DNA from: Ottowia thiooxydans DSM 14619
Lineage (GTDB): Bacteria > Pseudomonadota > Gammaproteobacteria > Burkholderiales > Burkholderiaceae_C
Assembly: GCF_000422885.1 (NCBI RefSeq)
Contig: NZ_AUGX01000015.1
Location: 1 to 64,000, forward strand
Direction of reading: 5' to 3'
DNA: 64,000 nt
Shown one piece after another: positions 54,067 to 63,685 of the stretch. Numbering within the stretch: the stretch's first letter is position 1; every line of letters begins with the position of its first letter. The notes below the pieces were generated by a model that was not told the DNA's origin, ran no database searches, and saw only the letters and a program-made list of their open reading frames with translations. Both the position numbers and the translations under genes were made by a program.

Positions 54067-54986
54067 GACACCCGAGCCAATTTGGGCAAGCTTTCAAGCA
54101 GCAGCCCATGCATGCTGCGAGCCGCATTGGTAAGCGCGCGGCCTTTCGGGTAGATGAAGTAGATGGGGCGCATCATCATTTGAGGACTGATGCGTGCGGC
54201 GTGCGTAGGTAAAAGGCGAAACTGATCCAGCGAGGTTTCGGGAGCCAGGCCGACCCCGAGACCTGAGGAGACCAAACCCGCAAGGGTGGCAAGGCTGGTG
54301 ACTTCGAAGCCACTATCGACCACTCCCGCTTGAGAAAAGACGTGTCTGGCACCTTTAAGACCTGTCGGAGTGCGTACCAACATGTCCTCAGTCCCCTGCA
54401 GGTGGAGAAACCTTACGCCAGCCAGGTCCGCCGGGGTGACTACTTTCACTTTGCTCAAAGGATGATCAGGCGCGCAAACCACGTAAAGCGATTCCTCGAA
54501 CAGCAGCTCTGCATCCATTTCGTGAGGCATACCCGGTTGTGAGTTGAGCGCGAAATCCACGACCCCCTGCCGTACCAGTTCCAGGCAACGGACGGAGGAC
54601 TGATCGTGCAACCGGAGTCTCACGCCCGGGTAACGCGAACCGAAGAGCTTCAACAGACTGGGTAGCCACATCACTGAGAGAGAAGGAACCGCCGCAAGGG
54701 AGACTTGGCCGGTTTGCAAGGTGGCTACATCGCGCAGTTCAGTCACGACCTGACCAAGATCAGCCAGCACGCGTCGGGCAGTCTCCGCCAGACGCCGGCC
54801 CTCATTAGTCAGGGTGGCAGAGCGCGGCTCGCGGTTGAACAGCAGAACCCCCAGCCGTCCTTCAAGACGAGAGATGAGCTGGCTGAGCGCGGATTGGGTC
54901 AGGTGGCATTGCTCCGCCGCCAGCGTGAACTGACCTGAATCCGCCAAAGCGAGGAAACAGCGCAGGACATGGTCGGAGATATGCAT
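54063..54986 (-). CDS. LysR-family regulator of the CoA-transferase/liv cluster
   Basis: 307 aa. N-terminal helix-turn-helix (FLALADSGQFTLAAEQCHLT, SALSQLISRLEGRLGVLLF) and a C-terminal LysR substrate domain (about 90-300). It is divergent from the CoA-transferase gene; the 90 bp between them is AT-rich and contains the palindrome CTACATGTAG. This placement makes it the likely regulator of the catabolic cluster that follows. Confidence 0.93.
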   Translation of the reverse strand: MHISDHVLRCFLALADSGQFTLAAEQCHLTQSALSQLISRLEGRLGVLLFNREPRSATLTNEGRRLAETARRVLADLGQVVTELRDVATLQTGQVSLAAVPSLSVMWLPSLLKLFGSRYPGVRLRLHDQSSVRCLELVRQGVVDFALNSQPGMPHEMDAELLFEESLYVVCAPDHPLSKVKVVTPADLAGVRFLHLQGTEDMLVRTPTGLKGARHVFSQAGVVDSGFEVTSLATLAGLVSSGLGVGLAPETSLDQFRLLPTHAARISPQMMMRPIYFIYPKGRALTNAARSMHGLLLESLPKLARVS

Positions 54987-55016
54987 GGGTGGTTTGCGAG
55001 CGAATTAAAAAAATTA

Positions 55017-55026
55017 CTACATGTAG
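55017..55026. promoter_or_regulatory. CTACATGTAG palindrome, candidate LysR operator
   Basis: A perfect 10 bp palindrome in the AT-rich divergent promoter between the LysR gene and the CoA-transferase gene, inside a wider T-N11-A arrangement as expected for LysR boxes (TTACTACATGTAGAT, 55014-55028). Confidence 0.5.
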
Positions 55027-55076
55027 ATATTTATTTAATTTTACAGATGGAAAGGTGATTCACACAATGGCCTCCA

Positions 55077-56336
55077 ATGACTTCACCGCAACCTTCCGCA
55101 TCAACCTCTGCATTGCTTTCCGGCATCCGTGTGCTTGACCTATCGCGGGTTTTGGCAGGACCGCTGTGCGGCCAATATCTTGGCGATATGGGCGCAGACG
55201 TGATTAAGGTCGAAGCCCCAGGGGAAGGTGATGACACGCGCTCATGGCCTGATTTCTGCGTATCCGCGGATGGGCAACGTGCTTCGGGTCCGTTCCTGAG
55301 CGCCAATCGCAACAAGCGCAGTCTGGCGCTAGATCTCAAAAGTGAAGCAGGGCTCGCCATCGTTCATGGCCTTGTACGCTCGGTGGATGTGGTGATTGAA
55401 AGCTTCGCGCCCGGGGTGGCCGCACGGCTGCGCGTAGACGCCGATACGCTGCGCAGCCTCAACTCCCGCCTCATTCATTGCAGCATCTCGGGCTTTGGCA
55501 GCGTGGGGCCTATGTGCCACGGCAAAGGTTATGACCTGATCTTGCAGGCCTTCAGCGGTATGTTGTCTATCACCGGCGAAGAGGGCAGCCCGCCCACGCG
55601 CAGTCCGTTCTCACCGGTGGATCAGGCTACTGGCATGCATGCCCTAATCGGCATTCAGGCTGCGCTGCTGCGACGTGAACGAACTGGCGAGGGCTGCAGC
55701 GTGGAGGCCTCGCTATTCGATACCTCGGCCGCGTTTCTTGGCTATTTTTTGCAGAACCACTGGCTTACCGGGCGAGAACCGCGCAAGGTCGGCGTGGGTC
55801 ATGGATCGCTGTGTCCTTATGGCGTTTTCGAAACGGCGGACAAACCGCTGATTGTTGGCATTGCCAATGATTCACTGTGGCGGAAATTTTGTGTCCTCGC
55901 TGGCATGGATTCGGCGGTGAGCGATCCGCTCTATGCCACCAATGATGCGCGTGTTCAGCATCGTGAAGCCACCGAGGCATTGGTGAATCGCGCACTCAAG
56001 CAGCACAAACGCGGCTATTGGATGTCCCTGCTGGACGATGTGGGGATTCCTTGCTCGCCCGTGCATACGTTGGGAGAGATGTCCGCCCATCCGCATACGG
56101 AAGCATCTGGCATGTTGCTGCAGTATGAGCATACGCACTTTGGACCGATGAAAGGGGTTGCTCAACCTTTGCGGTTCGATGGCGAACGTTGTCCGCAGCG
56201 CCAACCGCCGCCGATGGTCGGCGAGCACAGCGCAGAGATTTTGCGCGAGGCAGGCTGCGACGACAAAGAGATCGAGGCCCTTCTGAGTCAGGGGGTTATT
56301 ACGCAGCAAGCTGGCCTTTCCCTAGCTAGCGTCTGA
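55077..56336 (+). CDS. CaiB/BaiF-type (family III) CoA-transferase
   Basis: 419 aa. Family III enzymes move CoA between carboxylic acids through an Asp-bound intermediate. Signatures: GIRVLDLSRVLAGPLCGQYL (split as LDLSRVLAGP and CGQYLGDMGADVIKVEAPG), SFAPGVAARL, and the catalytic Asp in FSPVDQATGMHALIG (about 182). The frame of an earlier ATG at 55067 stops quickly, so ATG 55077 is used. It probably activates the carboxylic acid handled by the cluster; substrate unknown. Confidence 0.92.
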   Translation: MTSPQPSASTSALLSGIRVLDLSRVLAGPLCGQYLGDMGADVIKVEAPGEGDDTRSWPDFCVSADGQRASGPFLSANRNKRSLALDLKSEAGLAIVHGLVRSVDVVIESFAPGVAARLRVDADTLRSLNSRLIHCSISGFGSVGPMCHGKGYDLILQAFSGMLSITGEEGSPPTRSPFSPVDQATGMHALIGIQAALLRRERTGEGCSVEASLFDTSAAFLGYFLQNHWLTGREPRKVGVGHGSLCPYGVFETADKPLIVGIANDSLWRKFCVLAGMDSAVSDPLYATNDARVQHREATEALVNRALKQHKRGYWMSLLDDVGIPCSPVHTLGEMSAHPHTEASGMLLQYEHTHFGPMKGVAQPLRFDGERCPQRQPPPMVGEHSAEILREAGCDDKEIEALLSQGVITQQAGLSLASV

Positions 56337-56374
56337 AAAAACGAGCCGCCCAGCGTGCCAAAGGAGACAACATC

Positions 56375-57823
56375 ATGAAATCAAAAGACCTATTCAGTTA
56401 TCCAGCACCCAGGCAGTATGTGGACGGCCAATGGCGTGTCGGCGGCGCAGGCGCCGTAGGTGTAGTCACCAACCCCGCTAACGACGTGGTGTTAGCCGAA
56501 ATTCATGGAGCAAGCCGTCAAGATCTGAACGACGCGCTAGCCGGCGCTGAGCGCGCGTTCGGGGGATGGAGCTCCACATCGGCGCACCAGCGTGGCGCTG
56601 TGCTACGCCGCGCTGCACAGCTGTTGCGCGAGCGGGCCGATTCCATCGCCTTGCTCATGACGCTAGAGCAGGGCAAGACGCTGGCTGAATCGCGCATGGA
56701 AGTGGAGTTAAGCGCGGAGACCTTTGAGTGGTACGCCGCCGAAGGCCTGCGCGCCAACGGGCGCGTGATGCCGTCGAGAGTCCGTGGGGCCAGGCAGATG
56801 GTGCTGCCGCAGCCGCTTGGTCCTGTGGCGGCGTTCACACCGTGGAATTTCCCAGCGCTGCTACCCGCCCGAAAAATTGCACCCGCACTAGCGGCAGGCT
56901 GCACGATGGTCATGAAACCGGCAGAGGAAACACCGGCTTCCGCTCTGGCGTTGGTTGAAGCATTGGCAGATGCGGGCTTGCCCGCTGGTGTGCTGAGCAT
57001 GGTGCTGGGCGTGCCGCGAGACATCTCCGAGTTGCTCATTGCCTCGCCCATCATCCGCAAGATCACATTCACAGGTTCCACGGGTGTGGGCCGCGCGCTG
57101 GCCAGATTGGCGGCCGAAGCCCCTAAGCCCTGTACGCTGGAGTTAGGAGGGCACGCGCCAGTGCTCATCTTTGACGATGCCGATCTTGACCGCACCGTTG
57201 CCACATGCGTACAAGGAAAGACGCGCAACACCGGACAGGTGTGCACGTCGCCAACCCGGTTTCTCGTACAGCGCGGCATCCACGACCGCTTCGTGGCCGC
57301 CTATGCGCAAGCCCTTGATGCTCTGAAGGTAGGTGATGGCACCGATGCGTCCAGCCAGATGGGTCCACTGGCCAACCGCCGGCGCCTGTCCGCCATGGAA
57401 GAGTTGGTGGCTGACGCCGTGAGCGCCGGCGCGCGTGTCGCTGCGGGCGGCCAGCGCTGCGCGGATCACGGGAATTTCTTCAGGCCCACGCTCTTGGCAG
57501 ATGTGCCGAGCAATGCGCGCGCAATGCAGGTCGAACCCTTTGGCCCCTTGGCTTTGGTCAGCACCTTCGAAACTCTCGAAGAAGGCCTGACCCGTGCGAA
57601 CCAGTCGCCTTATGGACTGGCGGCCTATGCCTTCACCCGTTCCGCGGAAACGGCGTTGACCGTCGCGGAGGGCCTGCACGCGGGCGGCATCGGCATCAAC
57701 TCGTTCGCTGTCTCTCATATTGAAGCGCCCTTCGGTGGCCTCAAGGACAGCGGCTATGGGTTGGAAGGAGGCTCGGAAGGGCTGGAGGCCTACATGCACC
57801 AGAAATACGTGCACCACGCATAA
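56375..57823 (+). CDS. NAD(P)-dependent aldehyde dehydrogenase (succinate-semialdehyde dehydrogenase-like)
   Basis: 482 aa. FTPWNFPALLPARKIAPALAAG (split as FTPWNFP and ARKIAPALAAGC) near residue 155, cofactor loop FTGSTGVGRAL (about 231), general base in LELGGHAPV (about 255) and catalytic Cys in GQVCTSPTRF (about 290). Closest in feel to GabD-type semialdehyde dehydrogenases. A good GGAGAC RBS precedes the ATG. It lies 38 bp after the CoA-transferase. Confidence 0.93.
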   Translation: MKSKDLFSYPAPRQYVDGQWRVGGAGAVGVVTNPANDVVLAEIHGASRQDLNDALAGAERAFGGWSSTSAHQRGAVLRRAAQLLRERADSIALLMTLEQGKTLAESRMEVELSAETFEWYAAEGLRANGRVMPSRVRGARQMVLPQPLGPVAAFTPWNFPALLPARKIAPALAAGCTMVMKPAEETPASALALVEALADAGLPAGVLSMVLGVPRDISELLIASPIIRKITFTGSTGVGRALARLAAEAPKPCTLELGGHAPVLIFDDADLDRTVATCVQGKTRNTGQVCTSPTRFLVQRGIHDRFVAAYAQALDALKVGDGTDASSQMGPLANRRRLSAMEELVADAVSAGARVAAGGQRCADHGNFFRPTLLADVPSNARAMQVEPFGPLALVSTFETLEEGLTRANQSPYGLAAYAFTRSAETALTVAEGLHAGGIGINSFAVSHIEAPFGGLKDSGYGLEGGSEGLEAYMHQKYVHHA

Positions 57824-57899
57824 AGCGTGTGACGTCAGAGAAGCCGGAGGCGTCTATTCGCCATCCCGGAGCGCTAAGAACTACTTAAAGGAGACAAGT

Positions 57900-59126
57900 A
57901 TGAAGAAGATTCTGTTGGAGAAATTCGCGCGCCGTGCAATGCTCGCGGCCGCTGCGTTTGGCCTGGGCATTACGCCGCTAGCCGCCATGGCGCAGCAACC
58001 CGCACCGCTAAAAATCGGCGTGCTCAGCGATATGTCGGGCATTGTGGTTGACCTGTCGGGGCCGGGTTCAGTGGTGGCGGCCAAGATGGCGATCGAGGAC
58101 GCGGGCGGCAAGGTACTTGGCCGCCCCATTGAGCTGCTGCAAGGTGATCACCTCAACAAACCAGACACCGGCTTGACAATGGCGCGCCAGTGGTATGACA
58201 ACGATGTGCGCGCCATCTTTGACATCGGCATCACCACCGTGGCATTGGGCATGCAGGATCTGGCTCGCGAGAAAAATCGCATCGTTGTCTACGGTAGTTC
58301 AGCCAGTTCCGATCTCACCGGAAAAAACTGCTCTCCTAACGGCATCCATTGGACCTATAACTCCTATGCGCAGGCCTACGGCGCAATCAAGGGCGCTCTG
58401 GCCGCTGGTGGCAAAACTTGGTATTTCATTACCGTGGACTACACCTACGGCAAGAACGTGCAGCGCGACGCCACCGCCATTATTGAAAAAGGGGGCGGCA
58501 AGGTCATTGGTTCCACCACACACCCGTTTAGCAGCACTGAATTCTCGTCCCAACTGTTGCAGGCTCAGGCCTCCAAGGCGGATGTGATTGCCCTGGCCAC
58601 CACCACCGCTCACGCCGCTGCCATGATCAAGCAGGCGGATGAGTTCGGCGTGCGGGCACGCGGGCAGAAGCTGGCGCCGTTGAGTCTGGTTCTCAACGAC
58701 GTCAAAGCCTTGGGCCTGAAACCGACACAAGACTTGTTCGTAACAGAGGCGTTCTACTGGGATCAGAACGACCAGACCCGGAAGTTTGCGAATAAGTACA
58801 AAGAGCGCTTCGGCAAGATGCCCAACATGATCCAGGCCGGCACATACAGCTCGGTCTCACACTATCTGAAGGCGGTCGCTGCTGCGGGTACGGACGATAC
58901 GGCCGCTGTGCTGGCCAAGATGAAGAGTACGCCAGTCAATGACTTCATGACCAAGAACGGGTCGATCCGGGAGGACGGCCGCATGATGCGCGACTTCTAC
59001 ATCTTCCGGATCAAGAAACCTTCGGAGTCCAAAGGCGAGTGGGATCTGTATTCGCAGACGTCCATCGTACCTGCACTCGAAGTATTCCCACCGGTGGACA
59101 AGTCCGTGTGTTCGCTGGTGAAGTAA
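57900..59126 (+). CDS. branched-chain-amino-acid-type ABC transporter substrate-binding protein
   Basis: 408 aa from ATG 57900, with AAAGGAGACAAGT directly upstream; the frame is open to 57720 within the preceding gene. Signal peptide (RRAMLAAAAFGLGITPLAAM, cleavage near AMAQQ), then a type I periplasmic-binding (LivJ-like) domain: LKIGVLSDMSG, GPGSVVAAKMAIEDAGGKVL and NKPDTGLTMARQWYD. Many members bind aromatic or aliphatic acids instead of amino acids. First gene of a complete importer (binding protein, two ATPases, two permeases). Confidence 0.94.
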   Translation: MKKILLEKFARRAMLAAAAFGLGITPLAAMAQQPAPLKIGVLSDMSGIVVDLSGPGSVVAAKMAIEDAGGKVLGRPIELLQGDHLNKPDTGLTMARQWYDNDVRAIFDIGITTVALGMQDLAREKNRIVVYGSSASSDLTGKNCSPNGIHWTYNSYAQAYGAIKGALAAGGKTWYFITVDYTYGKNVQRDATAIIEKGGGKVIGSTTHPFSSTEFSSQLLQAQASKADVIALATTTAHAAAMIKQADEFGVRARGQKLAPLSLVLNDVKALGLKPTQDLFVTEAFYWDQNDQTRKFANKYKERFGKMPNMIQAGTYSSVSHYLKAVAAAGTDDTAAVLAKMKSTPVNDFMTKNGSIREDGRMMRDFYIFRIKKPSESKGEWDLYSQTSIVPALEVFPPVDKSVCSLVK

Positions 59127-59140
59127 GCAGCGCGGGCATC

Positions 59141-59902
59141 ATGAGTGAGTATTTGATCGAAACGCGCGGGCTGTGCAAACAGTTTGGCAATTTTCAGGCA
59201 GTCCGTAGCATCGATCTGCAGGTGAAGCGGGGCCATATCCATGCCTTGATTGGCCCCAATGGGGCCGGCAAGACCACCTGCTTCAATCTATTGACCAAGG
59301 CGCTGGAGCCGAGCGGCGGCAGTATCCACTACGACGGTCGTGACATCACGAAGCTGCCGCCTGCAAAAGTAGCCCTATTAGGCATGGTGCGTAGCTTCCA
59401 GATTTCAGCGATCTTTCCCACGTTGACCGTGAAGGACAACGTCCGCGTGGCACTGCAACGCAGGCAGGGGCGTTCCATGCAATTTTGGCAATCCGACCGG
59501 GTGCTCGCCTCATTGAATGAGCGTGCTATGGCTTTGCTGACTGACGTGGGACTGGCGTCGTTGGCAGAGCGCGTGGCGGGTGAATTGCCCTATGGCCGAA
59601 AGCGCGCGCTGGAGATCGCCACGACCTTGGCGCTAGAGCCGAAGATGCTGCTACTGGACGAGCCCACTGCGGGAATGGGCCTGGAGGATGTGCAAGCGAT
59701 CGCCTCTTTGATCCGACGAGTATCTGAAGGGCGCACGGTGTTGATGGTGGAACACAACCTGGGTGTAGTGGCTGACCTCGCTGACCGCATCACGGTGCTT
59801 GCTGAAGGGCAGGTGTTGTCTGAGGGTACCTATGCCCAAGTCTCGAGCGATGAGCGTGTACGTGCAGCCTATATCGGGAAGAAAAAAAATGCAGCAACCT
59901 GA
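59141..59902 (+). CDS. livG: LivG-like ABC transporter ATP-binding protein
   Basis: 253 aa from ATG 59141; the frame extends upstream into the previous gene. Walker A GPNGAGKTTC (about 38-47), signature region LPYGRKRALEIATTLAL, Walker B MLLLDEPTAGMG and the switch His in MVEHNL. LivG-type. Its end overlaps the livF start by 14 bp. Confidence 0.94.
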   Translation: MSEYLIETRGLCKQFGNFQAVRSIDLQVKRGHIHALIGPNGAGKTTCFNLLTKALEPSGGSIHYDGRDITKLPPAKVALLGMVRSFQISAIFPTLTVKDNVRVALQRRQGRSMQFWQSDRVLASLNERAMALLTDVGLASLAERVAGELPYGRKRALEIATTLALEPKMLLLDEPTAGMGLEDVQAIASLIRRVSEGRTVLMVEHNLGVVADLADRITVLAEGQVLSEGTYAQVSSDERVRAAYIGKKKNAAT

Positions 59903-60635
59903 GCTCACCTTGGGCGGTGCGCACGTCGCGGACGCCGACCAAGCTTTGTGCGTACGCGACTTGCATGGCCACTACGGGCCTTCGCACGTACTGCATGGAA
60001 TGGCCTTCGATGTACCTAGCGGCCAGGTCGTGACGCTGCTGGGCCGAAATGGCGCCGGAAAGACCACCACCATGCGCGCGTTGATCGGTTTGCTCACTCA
60101 GCGCACCGGTAGCGTCCGCGTCAACGGTCATGAAACGATTGGCTTGCCTCCTGAAAAAATTGCACCACTGGGCCTGGCTTACTGCCCGGAGGAGCGTGGG
60201 ATTTTTGCGTCGCTCAGCGTGCAGGAAAACCTTATGCTGCCGCCAGTTCTGAGTCCCGGTGGCCTTTCTTCTCAGGAAGTATTGGCCCTGTTTCCAAGAC
60301 TGGGCGAACGAGCGAACAGCCCGGGCACCAAACTTTCAGGTGGCGAGCAACAGATGCTGGCCATCGCCCGAATTCTGCGCACAGGTGCCCGCGTTTTATT
60401 ACTGGACGAACCTACCGAAGGGCTGGCACCAGTCATTGTTGAACACATAGGCGAAGTGCTCGAAAACCTCAAGCAGCGCGGCTACACGATTCTGCTCGTG
60501 GAGCAGAACCTGGATTTCGCGATGTCGGTGGCGGACCGCCATTACGTCGTTGAGCATGGCCGGGTGGTAGACGCTTTTTCCAACGATTCGCTGCTGGCCG
60601 ACCCGGACCAGTTGCAAGCCTACCTGGGCGTGTGA
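59889..60635 (+). CDS. livF: LivF-like ABC transporter ATP-binding protein
   Basis: 248 aa from ATG 59889; the longer frame from 59799 lies inside livG. Walker A GRNGAGKTTTMRAL (about 52-65), GLAYCPEERGIFASLSVQEN, signature LSGGEQQMLAIARIL (about 150-164), Walker B LLLDEPTEGLAP and VEQNLDFA. Second ATPase of the importer. Followed by the first permease after 4 bp. Confidence 0.95.
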   Translation: MQQPELTLGGAHVADADQALCVRDLHGHYGPSHVLHGMAFDVPSGQVVTLLGRNGAGKTTTMRALIGLLTQRTGSVRVNGHETIGLPPEKIAPLGLAYCPEERGIFASLSVQENLMLPPVLSPGGLSSQEVLALFPRLGERANSPGTKLSGGEQQMLAIARILRTGARVLLLDEPTEGLAPVIVEHIGEVLENLKQRGYTILLVEQNLDFAMSVADRHYVVEHGRVVDAFSNDSLLADPDQLQAYLGV

Positions 60636-60639
60636 GGCT

Positions 60640-61521
60640 ATGACCGACATCTTCGGAATTCCTTTTCCGGCTCTAGCTGGGCAGCTCACGCTGGGCCTGA
60701 TCAATGGGGCTTTCTATGCCATGCTCAGCTTGGGGCTGACCGTGATCTTCGGCATGTTGCGGTTGATCAACTTTACGCATGGCGCGCAGTTCACTTTGGG
60801 TGCTTTCGGCGCTTGGGCTGCGATGCGGTACCTGCAAATTTCCTACTGGGGCGCGCTAATACTGGTTCCTCTGATCACGGCGGCGCTAGGCATGCTGACA
60901 GAGCGCGTGCTGCTGCGTCGTGTCTATCGGATGGATGAGCTTTACCAGCTGTTGCTTACCTTTGGGCTCGCTCTGATCATTGAAGGCCTTCTGTCGGTGT
61001 TGTATGGCTCCTCTGGCCTCCCATACGACAACCCCATGCCGGGCGGGATCGATCTGGGGTTCATGTTCCTGCCCTACTACAGGGCATGGATCATCATCGC
61101 ATCGTTGCTGGTCTGCCTGGCTACGTGGCTCCTTATCGAGCGAACACGTCTTGGAGCTTATCTGCGCGCTGCCACCGAGTCCCCCCACTTGGTGCGCACT
61201 TTTGGCATCAACGTGCCGCGCATGATCACATTGACATACGGGTTCGGCGTTGCCTTGGCCGCTCTCGCGGGAGTGCTGGCCGCACCCATGGATCAGGTCA
61301 AACCCGCGATGGGATCGGGAATGATCATCACCGTGTTCGCCGTGGTGGTGATCGGTGGGATGGGCTCGATTGTCGGCTCGGTTGTGATTGGCTTTGCACT
61401 GGGGTTACTTGAGGCATTGACCAAGGTGTATTACCCGCCCGCTTCCAGCATGGTTATTTTTCTCATCATGACGCTGGTGATCCTGACTCGTCCCACCGGT
61501 TTGTTCGGAAAGCACGCATGA
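60640..61521 (+). CDS. livH: LivH-like ABC transporter permease
   Basis: 293 aa, about eight transmembrane segments. LINGAFYAMLSLGLTVIFGM (18-37), LINFTHGAQFTLGAF (40-54), ERTRLGAYLRAATESPHLVR and GGMGSIVGSVVIGFALGLLE near the end are family hallmarks. It overlaps livM by 4 bp (ATGA). Confidence 0.95.
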   Translation: MTDIFGIPFPALAGQLTLGLINGAFYAMLSLGLTVIFGMLRLINFTHGAQFTLGAFGAWAAMRYLQISYWGALILVPLITAALGMLTERVLLRRVYRMDELYQLLLTFGLALIIEGLLSVLYGSSGLPYDNPMPGGIDLGFMFLPYYRAWIIIASLLVCLATWLLIERTRLGAYLRAATESPHLVRTFGINVPRMITLTYGFGVALAALAGVLAAPMDQVKPAMGSGMIITVFAVVVIGGMGSIVGSVVIGFALGLLEALTKVYYPPASSMVIFLIMTLVILTRPTGLFGKHA

Positions 61522-62531
61522 CAAATTCCGAGCCTATCCTGAAGCAACGTGTGAACAACGGCCACCGCCCGAGGGAGTTTGCCCTGTTCGCGGGACTGCT
61601 GCTGGTGTTGATCGTGGCACCTTTGATGATCTACCCGATCTTCATGACCAAGTTGCTGTGTTTCGCGCTATTCGCAATGGCCTTCAATCTGTTAGTGGGG
61701 CAAACCGGGTTGCTTTCCTTCGGTCACGCCATGTTCTTTGGGGGTTCGGCCTATGTAGCCGCCTACGCTCTCAAGGAATGGCATCTTCCCACGGAAGTGG
61801 CCATCTTGCTGGGCGTTGTATTTGCCACTTTCATGGGATTGATCGTGGGCTTGATAGCGATTCGGCGCCACGGCATTTACTTCGCAATGATCACGCTGGC
61901 ACTGGCGCAGATGTTCTTCTATATCTGTGTTGCGGCGCCGGCCACTGGAGGCGATGACGGCATCAGCTCGGTGCCGCGGCGTGCGCTGTTCTCAGTGATT
62001 GACATTGCAAACGATCGTGTTCTCTACTACTTCGTTCTGGTCTGCTTTTTTGCTTCATTTCTGGTCGTCTATCGCATCATGCATTCACCGTTCGGGCAGG
62101 TGCTTAGGGCGATCCGGGATAACGAAGCGCGGGCTGTTTCCCTGGGTTACCAGGTAGGGCGGTACAAGCTTTTGGCCTTCGTGCTTTCCGCTTCGTTAGC
62201 TGGCCTCGCCGGAGCACTCAAGGTGCTCGTGTTCCGGCTGGCGACGCTGGTTGACGTCTCCTGGACCACCTCTGGTGAAGTAATTCTCATGGCACTTATT
62301 GGCGGCATCGGAACAGTGATTGGCCCGCTCCTTGGCGCCGCCTTCATGCTGACGCTTCAAAGCTCTCTGCAGGGACTCGCGCAGTGGATGCCGGTTGCAC
62401 AGGGAACGGTGTTCGTATTGGCTGTTCTGGTGCTGCCACGCGGTATAGCCGGTACGTTCCGCGCCCTGCGCGAGCGCTCCCGGATGAAAGCTTCGGGACG
62501 AACCGCGGACGAAGGGGTGTCGCCGAACTAA
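61518..62531 (+). CDS. livM: LivM-like ABC transporter permease
   Basis: 337 aa, about eight to ten transmembrane segments. FALFAMAFNLLVGQTGLLSF (split as AFNLLVGQTG and LLSFGHAMFFG), RIMHSPFGQVLRAIRDNEAR (about 174-193) and ALIGGIGTVIGPLLGAAFM (about 257-275) are LivM signatures. Last gene of the importer; translationally coupled to livH. A 78 bp gap separates it from the alcohol dehydrogenase gene. Confidence 0.95.
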   Translation: MTNSEPILKQRVNNGHRPREFALFAGLLLVLIVAPLMIYPIFMTKLLCFALFAMAFNLLVGQTGLLSFGHAMFFGGSAYVAAYALKEWHLPTEVAILLGVVFATFMGLIVGLIAIRRHGIYFAMITLALAQMFFYICVAAPATGGDDGISSVPRRALFSVIDIANDRVLYYFVLVCFFASFLVVYRIMHSPFGQVLRAIRDNEARAVSLGYQVGRYKLLAFVLSASLAGLAGALKVLVFRLATLVDVSWTTSGEVILMALIGGIGTVIGPLLGAAFMLTLQSSLQGLAQWMPVAQGTVFVLAVLVLPRGIAGTFRALRERSRMKASGRTADEGVSPN

Positions 62532-62615
62532 TCGACTGTTCATGCCCTGTTTATCACTGACGACGGTTCGAGTGCGGCGCAACCGTCAGGCCTCACAAAA
62601 GAAAAGGAGATGAAA

Positions 62616-63665
62616 ATGAAATGCGTGCATCTGCAAGGATTCCGGTCGTTATTGCAATTGGTTGAAAAACCCACCCCGGTGCCCACGGGCACGGAAGTGC
62701 TGCTCAAGGTTCTTGGTGCGGGCGTCTGCCATAGCGATGCTCACATCTGGGAAGGTCAATACGATCTCGGCGGTGGACGCACCATGTCCATGGCTGAGCG
62801 CATCAAGTTTCCCTTGGTGATGGGGCACGAGACCTCTGGTGAAGTGGTGGGTCTTGGCCCACAGGCGCAAGGCGTTTCCTTGGGCTCCAGATACGCGGTG
62901 TGCAGCTGGATCGGCTGCGGCGACTGCCGCTTCTGCAAGATTGGTGATGAGCACCTATGCGTGGCACCTCGCTTTTTGGGCGTCAACCGCGATGGCGGAT
63001 ATGCGGACCACATCCTGGTGCCCGACGGGCGTTATCTGATCGATATCGGCGACCTCGATCCTGTGGCTGCTGCACCCCTCGTATGCTCCGGACTCACCAC
63101 CTATAGCGCGCTCAAGAAAGCCGGTCCGGTGCTGCAGCAAGACCGCATCGTGGTGATTGGCGCAGGTGGCCTGGGTTTGATGGCATTGAACCTCTTGCGC
63201 ATTCTGGGCGTACCGGGAGCGGTGGTAGTTGAGCCCAATGCTGAGAAGCGCCAGGCAGCGCTGGAAGCCGGCGCTTTGGCTGCCATTGACCCCGGCGCCA
63301 CGGATGCTGCACAACAGGTGCGCAACGCTTTGGGAAATCCGGTGAGCTTCGTGCTGGATCTGGTAGGCAGCGCCGAGTCAGCTTCGCTGGGGTATGAACT
63401 TCTTGATCGCGTGGGCAAGATGGTCGTGGTGGGCTTGTTTGGGGGCGCGATGGAGCTCTCCGTGCCGCTGCTGCCCATGCGGGCGGTCACTCTTCAGGGG
63501 AGCTACATCGGCAGTCCCGCCGAGTTGCGCGAGCTGATTGAGCTGGTGCGCAAGAGCGGTGGCCTCGCGGTGCGCGTGGATCGTCGTCCGCTGGCCGAGG
63601 CCGATCAGGCCCTGCAGGACCTTCGCGCCGGGCGAGTGGTAGGCCGCGTTGTGCTGGTACCTTGA
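62616..63665 (+). CDS. zinc-dependent alcohol dehydrogenase
   Basis: 349 aa from ATG 62616; ATG 62610 is also in frame but AAGGAG is only properly spaced for 62616. MDR family: catalytic zinc ligands in GVCHSDAH and GHETSGEV, structural zinc cysteines CGDCRFCKIGDEHLC (about 94-108) and Rossmann loop VIGAGGLGLMALNLL (about 177-191). The YDLGGGRTMSMAER insertion is shared with 6-hydroxyhexanoate dehydrogenase (ChnD)-like enzymes. With the aldehyde dehydrogenase it could oxidise an alcohol to an acid. Confidence 0.92.
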   Translation: MKCVHLQGFRSLLQLVEKPTPVPTGTEVLLKVLGAGVCHSDAHIWEGQYDLGGGRTMSMAERIKFPLVMGHETSGEVVGLGPQAQGVSLGSRYAVCSWIGCGDCRFCKIGDEHLCVAPRFLGVNRDGGYADHILVPDGRYLIDIGDLDPVAAAPLVCSGLTTYSALKKAGPVLQQDRIVVIGAGGLGLMALNLLRILGVPGAVVVEPNAEKRQAALEAGALAAIDPGATDAAQQVRNALGNPVSFVLDLVGSAESASLGYELLDRVGKMVVVGLFGGAMELSVPLLPMRAVTLQGSYIGSPAELRELIELVRKSGGLAVRVDRRPLAEADQALQDLRAGRVVGRVVLVP

Positions 63666-63685
63666 ATTCAGCGGAGGACTTGGCC

